This document shows, in pieces, positions 58,559 to 64,000 of a DNA stretch of 64,000 bases; positions within the stretch are counted from its first letter, which is position 1, and each line of letters begins with the position of its first letter. Position numbers and translations under genes: made by a program. Source of the stretch: Nocardia aurantia (GTDB taxonomy: Bacteria > Actinomycetota > Actinomycetes > Mycobacteriales > Mycobacteriaceae). The stretch lies in the NCBI RefSeq assembly GCF_009604425.1, contig NZ_WEGI01000011.1, positions 62,001 to 126,000 of the forward strand, in the 5' to 3' direction. The notes beneath the pieces were generated by a model. The model was not told where the DNA came from, did no database searches, and worked only from the letters and a program-made list of their open reading frames with translations.

Positions 58559-60289
58559 GTGCTCGATCAGATCGCACCCACTCCGGATGCCGACCCCTCC
58601 GTCCACCGCCCCGCCGACTGGATCTGGCGACGCGCGCTTCCGCACTACCCGGACACCCTTCCCCGCTACACCTATCTGGCGATCACCGTGCTCGCCACCA
58701 TCGTCCTGTACTACGAGTTGTACGTGCCGGGCGCTGTCGCGACCAAGATCATCGGTGATCTGGGATTCAGCTTCACCCAATTCGTGATGGTGTCGGTGGT
58801 CGGCAACCTGGTCGGCGCCTTCGGCTCGCTGACCGCCGGTCTCGCCGACCGCTGGGGCCGGGCGAATCTCGTCGTCTTCGGCCTGTTCATCACCGCGGCC
58901 ATCGTGCTGTTCGGCCTGCCCAACGCGCACGGCATCGGGTGGTACTACGTGCTGTTCGCGCTGCTGAGCATCGTCGAGGGCATCATGCTGGTCGCCACCC
59001 CGGCGCTGATCCGGGACTTCTCACCCCAGCTGGGGCGGGCCTCGGCGATGAGCTTCTGGACCATGGGCCCGGTGCTCGGCAGTCTGGTGGTCACCGAGGT
59101 CTCCAGCCACACCCTGGACTCGCACACGGAGTGGCGCTTCCAGTTCTATGTCTGCGGCATCGTCGGATTCGTGGTCGCGGTGATCGCGTTCTTCGGATTG
59201 CGCGAACTGTCGCCGCGGCTGCGCGATCAGCTGATGGTCAGCATGCGGGACCGGGAGTTGATCGAGGCCCGCGCGAAGGGCCTGAATGTCGAAGAGGCCC
59301 TGCAGAATCAGTGGCGGAGGCTGCTGAAACTGGACATCCTCGGCCCGGCCTTCGGCGTCAGCATGTTCCTGTTCTTCTACTACATCGCCGTCGGGTTCTT
59401 CGTCATCTACTTCGTCACCGTCTTCGGTTACTCCGAGGCGCGGGCCAACGCGCTGGCCAACTGGTACTGGGTGGCGGACGCGGTCACGCTGCTGATCGCC
59501 GGCGTGCTGTCCGACAAGATCCGGGTGCGCAAGCCGTTCATGGTCATCGGCGCGGTGATCAATCTGGTCGCCACCGGGATCTTCGCGGCGCTGGCCACCC
59601 ATCCGGGCACCACGTATTACCAGTTCGCCCTGGTGATGACGATCAGCGCGATCGGCCTGGGCCTGGCGTACTGCGCCTGGATGGCGGCCTTCACCGAGAC
59701 CGTCGAGAAGCACAACCCCGCCGCCACGGCCACCGGTCTGGCGATCTGGGGCTGGATCGTGCGAATCGTGGTCACGGTGTCGCTGTTCGCGTTCACCTTC
59801 GTGGCGACGGCGGCCTCCACACTGGTCGACCAGGGGTCGCGGATCTCGGCGATCGTCGAGGAGTATCCGCAGCAGGTGGCCACCATCTCGGCGGTGTCGC
59901 CGCAGACCCTGGCCGCGCTGAAGGCGAATCCGACGGATGCGGCGGCCGGTGCGGCGGCGGTCCAGCAGCTGGTGAAGGCCGGCGTGGCCGCCGATCCGAG
60001 CAGTGCGGCGGCGCGGTTGCGGCAGCTGAGCACGAATCCGGTGCCGCCGGAGGATCTGGCCTATCTGGCCGAGCACAGCGCCGACGTCAAGAAGGCTCAA
60101 CACGACAATCCGCGGCAGTGGCAGGTCTGGTGGTGGGTCTGCTTCGCGGCCGAGCTGCTGTTCGTGCCGTTCATCTTCGTGATGTCCGGCCGGTGGAGCC
60201 CGCGGCGCGCCCGCGAGGACGCCGAGCGGCACGAGCAACTCGTGCAACAGAGCCTGTCGGAACTGCACGGTGCGGACCCGGTGAAGTAG
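58559..60289 (+). CDS. MFS transporter with extended soluble loop
   Basis: A 576-residue MFS carrier. N-terminal helices with GLADRWGRANLVVFGLF (motif A), later VLSDKIRVRKPFMVIGAVIN (the repeat of motif A) and AYCAWMAAFTETVEKHNPAATATGL. A soluble stretch of about 110 residues (ISAIVEEYPQQVATISAVSP to VKKAQHDNPRQWQVWW) is inserted before the last helix, which is unusual for 12-helix carriers. The start is GTG 58559 with GAGCGAGG upstream. An ATG frame from 58448 would cover the promoter. It probably imports the acid or steroid-like compound used by the neighbouring enzymes. Confidence 0.85.
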   Translation: MLDQIAPTPDADPSVHRPADWIWRRALPHYPDTLPRYTYLAITVLATIVLYYELYVPGAVATKIIGDLGFSFTQFVMVSVVGNLVGAFGSLTAGLADRWGRANLVVFGLFITAAIVLFGLPNAHGIGWYYVLFALLSIVEGIMLVATPALIRDFSPQLGRASAMSFWTMGPVLGSLVVTEVSSHTLDSHTEWRFQFYVCGIVGFVVAVIAFFGLRELSPRLRDQLMVSMRDRELIEARAKGLNVEEALQNQWRRLLKLDILGPAFGVSMFLFFYYIAVGFFVIYFVTVFGYSEARANALANWYWVADAVTLLIAGVLSDKIRVRKPFMVIGAVINLVATGIFAALATHPGTTYYQFALVMTISAIGLGLAYCAWMAAFTETVEKHNPAATATGLAIWGWIVRIVVTVSLFAFTFVATAASTLVDQGSRISAIVEEYPQQVATISAVSPQTLAALKANPTDAAAGAAAVQQLVKAGVAADPSSAAARLRQLSTNPVPPEDLAYLAEHSADVKKAQHDNPRQWQVWWWVCFAAELLFVPFIFVMSGRWSPRRAREDAERHEQLVQQSLSELHGADPVK

Positions 60290-60313
60290 CCCGGATCGTC
60301 GAGGTGCCCCGGC

Positions 60314-60856
60314 TCAGCCCGCGCGCAGCGTGCGTCCGAAGGACACGTCGCGAAATCCCTGCAGCATCAGCCAGATGCTGAGCGGGACCGCCGGCGGCAC
60401 CTCGACGGCCTCGGGCCGATACACCAATGCCAGCCCGGTGGCCAGGGCGATCGCCGCCGAGACGACCGCGACCACGAAACCGTCACCGGTGCGGGGATTC
60501 GTGGTCGTCACGGTGGCCGCCAGCCGGGTCAGGCCCACGACGACCAGGACCGCCCCGGCCAGCAACGCCAGCGGATCGGCGGTGAGATCCGGCCAGAGCG
60601 CGATCACCGCGGCCCCCGTGACGAGCTCCAGCCCGACCCCGAAACCACCTGCGCGACAACCGAATATCTCCAGAGCCCCGGCGGCGAGCAGCCCCGACGC
60701 GACGGCCGCCGCCGACGGTCCGGCCGGATCGCCGCCGCGGCTGAGCAACGCCACCCCGATCGTGGTGACGACCGACCCCAGACCCATGAACACCGCCCAC
60801 CACCCGCGTCCGGCCACCAACGGCGGACCGCCCGGCTCGATCACCCGATGAACCAC
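60314..60856 (-). CDS. HdeD/DUF308-like integral membrane protein
   Basis: A 180-residue membrane protein with about six hydrophobic helices paired by Gly-rich turns (WWAVFMGLGSVVTTIGVALL, PLALLAGAVLVVVGLTRLAA, FVVAVVSAAIALATGLALVY), and an end IWLMLQGFRDVSFG that recalls HdeD-type proteins. The function is unknown. GTG 60856 has GGAAGGAG upstream. The longer frame to 61027 lacks a ribosome site and adds a non-hydrophobic stretch. The 25 bp between it and the convergent MFS gene hold nothing. Confidence 0.65.
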   Translation of the reverse strand: MVHRVIEPGGPPLVAGRGWWAVFMGLGSVVTTIGVALLSRGGDPAGPSAAAVASGLLAAGALEIFGCRAGGFGVGLELVTGAAVIALWPDLTADPLALLAGAVLVVVGLTRLAATVTTTNPRTGDGFVVAVVSAAIALATGLALVYRPEAVEVPPAVPLSIWLMLQGFRDVSFGRTLRAG

Positions 60857-61020
60857 AGTCGTCTCCTTCCGGATCTGACGCACCGCAGCAGGCAAATTGT
60901 GAGCAAAAAGCGATTCGACCTGCACGATAACGCAGTCGACCGGCGGTGAGCCGGAGCTCACGGGCGGTGAGTCGTGCCGGACGGAGATTCCTGCCGCCGA
61001 TCGACCCGGATCGGCGGCTG

Positions 61021-61308
61021 TCACCACGGAGGCGGCCTCCGGCTCGCCAGCAACCTCGTCGCCTCGTCCAGGCGGCGGTACTTCTCCGCGGTGTCGTAGC
61101 CGTCGTAGCGGTTGTCGCCCGGCGGAACATGCTCGAAGAGGTGGAGGTCGCAGTTTCTGATGTGCCAGCCGGCCGGCCCGGACGGCAAGCGGACCGTCAC
61201 GACGGTCGGCGCGTCGGGTTCCTCCGGATCATGAACGCGCACACTGGGATAGAGGGCGGCGAGGTGCGCCACGAGGTGAGAGCGTTCCCGGTAGACGGAG
61301 TCGCACAT
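61021..61308 (-). CDS. conserved hypothetical actinomycete protein
   Basis: A 95-residue soluble protein: MCDSVYRERSHLVAHLAALY, VRLPSGPAGWHIRNCDLHLFEHVP and DTAEKYRRLDEATRLL. I recall similar short proteins (YRERAHLVA.., SWH..DLDLF.HV.., T.EKY.RL) in several actinomycetes and their phages, without known function. ATG 61308 is preceded by GAAGGA. A longer frame to 61386 is less likely. It is in the same direction as the HdeD-like gene, 164 bp upstream of it. Confidence 0.6.
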   Translation of the reverse strand: MCDSVYRERSHLVAHLAALYPSVRVHDPEEPDAPTVVTVRLPSGPAGWHIRNCDLHLFEHVPPGDNRYDGYDTAEKYRRLDEATRLLASRRPPPW

Positions 61309-61414
61309 GATTGTCGGTTCCTTCGTCGATGGTCGAATTCCGAGACCATCGTGACGGTTCCTCGCACGGTGCGACCGGCTGTTCATGAACCGCGAGTTTC
61401 TGCGTCTGCGGGTC

Positions 61415-62089
61415 TCAGAAGACGAACTGGTCGCTGTAAGCGGTGGTCTGCACCGTCCCCTGGGAGTTGCTCACGGTGGTGGTGACGAAGGGGACGGCCG
61501 AAACCGGGGTTACGCACTGCGCGACATTCAACGCGGAATTGTTGAACGTGATGTGGTACGGGAAGGTGGTCTTGTCGTCCAGATTGGCCGTCACCGACGT
61601 CGCGACGGTGACCTGGCCGGGCGCCAAGGTCACCATGAGGTCCTCGGTCAGGCCGAGGATCCCGACGACGGCGGGCCCGAGAGTGACGGTCGGTGCGGTC
61701 CCGTCGGCCGGGGTGTCGAACGTCGGGGCAAAACCGAGGCTCAACCCCTGATTGGGCTCGAGTCCGACCGGGAAGCCGTTCGCCAGATTGACCGCACACC
61801 CGAGGATGAACCCCGCGACCGCCTGACCGGACGTGATCCGGTCACCCGACACGGTCACCGAGTAGGTCCCGGACGTCTGCACAGCATGCGAGAAGGGCAT
61901 CGGGTTCGGCGTCCGGTCACCGGGCGGGTTCACCCCGATGCTGTCCACCGCTGCCGTCAGATGGATTCCCGTACCGAATATCTCGGCCCCGGGTGCCTGG
62001 GCACGACCTGATCCGGGACCGGCCCCCACGCCCAGGACGAGCATGCTTGCCGCGGCCGGTGCCGCGACGACAACGAGCGCACGTCGCAT
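61415..62089 (-). CDS. secreted MspA-like protein
   Basis: A 224-residue exported protein. It has signal peptide MRRALVVVAAPAAASMLVLG with cleavage probably after GSGRAQA, and a mature part rich in Gly, Thr, Val and Asn. VAGFILGCAVNLANGFPVGL, GLSLGFAPTFDTP, and an ending with a paired-Cys type beta pattern (ALNVAQCVTPVSAVPFVTTT, VQTTAYSDQFVF) resemble MspA-family porins of mycolic-acid bacteria. If so, it sits in the outer mycomembrane. The match is by eye, and other secreted beta proteins are possible. I start it at ATG 62089, where the signal peptide is well formed. Confidence 0.55.
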   Translation of the reverse strand: MRRALVVVAAPAAASMLVLGVGAGPGSGRAQAPGAEIFGTGIHLTAAVDSIGVNPPGDRTPNPMPFSHAVQTSGTYSVTVSGDRITSGQAVAGFILGCAVNLANGFPVGLEPNQGLSLGFAPTFDTPADGTAPTVTLGPAVVGILGLTEDLMVTLAPGQVTVATSVTANLDDKTTFPYHITFNNSALNVAQCVTPVSAVPFVTTTVSNSQGTVQTTAYSDQFVF

Positions 62090-62417
62090 ACCTGATCCTG
62101 TCCTCGAAGCAAAGAGATGCTGGCTCGACACTAGGAACAGATCCATTCAGCTATCGACTGGCAATCATATGCGGGAATATGGCGGTCGGTTCCCAACGGA
62201 GAGGCGTGTCGGCCGAGCCCGTACGGCGAATTCGAGTGTGCGGGTGGAGAGCCGCAGCCGCGGTTCGTGCCCGGATTCGCGGCGGTGCGGATTGTCCGTT
62301 GCTGTCGGTGCCTGCGGGTACATTGCCCCCCTGAGAGTGCGTCCTACCCGGTCCGGGATGGTGGCCGGCCGGGGCAGGCGGAAACGGGTGACCGGGCTGG
62401 AGGGAGACGGAGGGCAC

Positions 62418-62738
62418 ATGTCTGATCCGGACGCGAAACGAGCAGCGCACCGAGCGTTGGTGGAGCAGGTCTTGCACGGGCCGGGTACGGCCTCGCCGGA
62501 GTTGCGTGCCGCGGCATTCGGCGACACGGCTCTCCCCGCGCCGATCGATGTGCTGATCGGCAAGGTCGTCACCGGCCCGGCGCTGATCACCGACGCGGAT
62601 TTCGCCGCCGCCGCGGCCGCCGGTCACACGGAGGATCAGCTGTTCGAGCTGGTCGTGTGCGCGGCGGTCGGCCGCGCGACCCGGCTGTACGACGCGGGGC
62701 TGGCGGCCCTGGCCGCGGCGACCGGGGAGCGTCGCTGA
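62418..62738 (+). CDS. small AhpD-like helical protein
   Basis: A 106-residue helical protein with APIDVLIGKVVTGPALITDADFAAA, HTEDQLFELVVCAAVGRATRLYDAGL. The pattern (a helix pair around TEDQLFELVVCAAVGRA) matches the core of carboxymuconolactone-decarboxylase/AhpD-type proteins but lacks the CxxC pair. It is coupled to the next gene by TGATG, so the two probably form a pair. The ribosome site GGAGGG precedes ATG 62418. The gap upstream (62090-62417) has no other gene I can support. Confidence 0.55.
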   Translation: MSDPDAKRAAHRALVEQVLHGPGTASPELRAAAFGDTALPAPIDVLIGKVVTGPALITDADFAAAAAAGHTEDQLFELVVCAAVGRATRLYDAGLAALAAATGERR

Positions 62739-63319
62739 TGCGCCCCCGCGTACTCGATCACGGCTATCGCCGCGGCACGAAGCTGCTGTTCGCCATGGTC
62801 CGATTGTTCTCCGGCCATCCGATGCCGGACGCCGCCAAACTGGTCTTCTATCGGCCCGAGTTCTACGGCGAGCGCGCGAAGGCCTTCACCCACGAGGCGA
62901 TGCGCGGCCCCTCCGACTGGTCGGTCGCCGACCGGGAGTTGATGGCGGCCTACGTGTCCACGGTGAACGACACCGCCTTCTGCGTCGGAGCCCATACGGC
63001 GACCGCGAGCCGCGCATACGGCGACAGTGCGAAAGTCGCAGCCGCACTGGCCGATCCGGATACGGCCCCCCTCGAGGAGGGCCTGCGCGCGACGCTCCGG
63101 ATGCTCGGCACGCTGGTCCGGGAGGGAACGGTCACCGCCGACGACATGCGCGCGGTCCTGTCCACCGGCGTCACACCCCGCCAGATCGAGGACGCGCTCG
63201 CGGTCTGCGCCGCTTTCGACCTCACAGACCATCTCGCCGACGCCTTCGATTTCGAAGTGCTGGACGTCGAAGGCTTCGACGCCGGCGCGAAGTTCTTGCT
63301 GCGCCGGGGATATCGGTAG
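62738..63319 (+). CDS. AhpD-like/carboxymuconolactone decarboxylase family protein
   Basis: A 193-residue AhpD-fold protein. SVADRELMAAYVSTVNDTAFCVGAHTATA carries the conserved segment around the redox Cys (FCVGAH), with only one of the two cysteines of AhpD. This is typical of peroxidase-related family members. RATLRMLGTLVREGTVTADDMRAVL and TPRQIEDALAVCAAFDLTDHLADAF complete the domain. It likely acts in peroxide or thiol redox defence, or in beta-keto acid chemistry. It is the partner of the 62418 gene. Confidence 0.75.
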   Translation: MRPRVLDHGYRRGTKLLFAMVRLFSGHPMPDAAKLVFYRPEFYGERAKAFTHEAMRGPSDWSVADRELMAAYVSTVNDTAFCVGAHTATASRAYGDSAKVAAALADPDTAPLEEGLRATLRMLGTLVREGTVTADDMRAVLSTGVTPRQIEDALAVCAAFDLTDHLADAFDFEVLDVEGFDAGAKFLLRRGYR

Positions 63320-63551
63320 TGCTGCCGTAACCGAATGCCCGAATGCCGTGCGAGTGCATCACATTGAACGCTGCGGAAAACCCGGCTCGAATTCTCGTTA
63401 TCGTAGGCGCTCCACAACGTACGGAAGGGTCGGTTCGATCAGCGGGGCGCGAAACCGGACGGATCGGACTCTGTGAACGAGCTTTCTCGTGCATTAGTAG
63501 GCATTTTGTGGTTGCGGTATTGCCAAACCTTCTGTGGCGGAGAATGATTGT

Positions 63552-63578
63552 CCCGTTTTGTATCCCGATCGAAACGGG
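63552..63578 (+). promoter_or_regulatory. hairpin overlapping the ribosome site of the last gene
   Basis: CCCGTTT (63552-63558) and AAACGGG (63572-63578) are exact inverted repeats around a 13-nt loop. The 3' arm contains most of the GGGGA that would serve as ribosome site for ATG 63593. A role in translation control is possible. The rest of 63320-63551 holds no gene I can support. Confidence 0.35.
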
Positions 63579-63592
63579 GATGAGTCGTCCAG

Positions 63593-64000
63593 ATGGTCGA
63601 ATACCGAAAGCGTGGCGTGGTGCCCGTACTGATTCTGGTCCCGGCGGTTGCGGGTGTGTATCTGAGTACGAGTTGTGGATTGCCGGCACCGCCGGAGCGG
63701 ACCGAATCGCAACCGACGCCGGTGGTCGCCACGATCGCGAGCACGGTGCCGCAGAACATGAGCACCACGTCCGCACCCGCTCCGACCACGACGCGGACCA
63801 CGACGATTCCGGCACGAACCACGACGACTTCGGCGCAGGCCGAGGATGTGGATTTCGCGGCCGTGTGCGCGGATGCCGTCAACGGCACACGGGTGGACGA
63901 CAGCGAATGCGACGACGCTGACGAGAACTTCCCCGGGGACGACGACAGCGCCCTGAATTATGCCGCCGCGGGCCTCGCGGGCGGAGTCGTGGGTGCGGCG
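63593..64000 (+). CDS. lipoprotein/secreted protein with Thr-rich linker (partial, runs off window)
   Basis: The frame stays open from ATG 63593 to the end of the window (136 codons). It starts MVEYRKRGVVPVLILVPAVA, followed by a likely lipobox YLSTSCG, then a Pro/Thr linker of about 55 residues (TTSAPAPTTTRTTTIPARTT) and an acidic domain with paired Cys (DFAAVCADAVNGTRVDDSEC, DDADENFPGDDD). It looks like a surface-anchored protein with a small disulfide-bonded domain. The family is not recognisable from the part seen. Confidence 0.6.
   Translation, partial: MVEYRKRGVVPVLILVPAVAGVYLSTSCGLPAPPERTESQPTPVVATIASTVPQNMSTTSAPAPTTTRTTTIPARTTTTSAQAEDVDFAAVCADAVNGTRVDDSECDDADENFPGDDDSALNYAAAGLAGGVVGAA

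Noticed and set aside
1..64000. tRNA, rRNA, transposase, integrase or attachment sites
   Set aside because: None was recognised on either strand by eye. Nothing looks like a recently inserted element, although no covariance or profile search was possible.

Overview
The window is high-GC DNA with dense genes, short overlaps (ATGA, GTGA, TGATG) and many GTG starts. This is an actinomycete chromosome. The conservon with cytochromes P450, the MSMEG_0572-type nitrilase cluster, an MspA-like secreted protein and several acyl-CoA dehydrogenase/SDR lipid modules point to the Nocardia/Rhodococcus/Mycobacterium group. Nocardia is my best guess, but it is an inference. I see no rRNA, tRNA, CRISPR array, transposase or phage genes.

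Layout. 1-5632: uronate catabolism, with kduI (cut by the left edge), a large protein broken by a one-base frameshift and carrying a 54-bp minisatellite, a GH88/105 unsaturated-uronide hydrolase and a KDG-type sugar kinase. 5836-12629: a conservon (histidine-kinase-like, roadblock, DUF742, small GTPase) followed by three P450s, two of which lack the ExxR motif. 12728-20992: an IclR regulator, then an organosulfur-type ABC transporter, a flavin monooxygenase, a TauD dioxygenase and a flavoprotein/ferredoxin pair resembling AprA/AprB. 21027-29813: an unusual group of a LOG-motif protein, a nucleoside hydrolase, a proline-rich HAD-like protein, a HerA-type ATPase and a membrane protein. I consider this the least described part of the window. 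30288-32379: a DHA2-type efflux pump and a convergent MarR regulator. 32773-39946: a Nit1C cluster (Sll0783-like protein, radical SAM, GNAT-AIR synthase fusion, nitrilase, flavin oxidoreductase, a second nitrilase-fold protein without the catalytic Cys and Glu, glycosyltransferase). 39997-43173: a LysR regulator divergent from an MHS transporter and a 3-hydroxybutyrate dehydrogenase. 43287-44760: metY with a structured SAM-riboswitch-like leader. 44916-50110: a P450, a GntR/FCD regulator, three helically phased operators and the lutABC lactate operon. 50230-60289: acyl-CoA/steroid-type lipid catabolism (TetR, SDR, paired FadE-like proteins, thioesterase, APH kinase plus ACAD, SDR, MFS). 60314-64000: an HdeD-like membrane protein, a small conserved hypothetical protein, an MspA-like protein, two AhpD-like proteins and a lipoprotein cut by the right edge.

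Together these are mainly nutrient-scavenging modules: uronides, organosulfur, nitriles or cyanide-type nitrogen, lactate, and acyl-CoA or steroid-like carbon. Each has its own regulator or palindromic operator. A signalling conservon and one candidate undescribed HerA-centred system lie among them.
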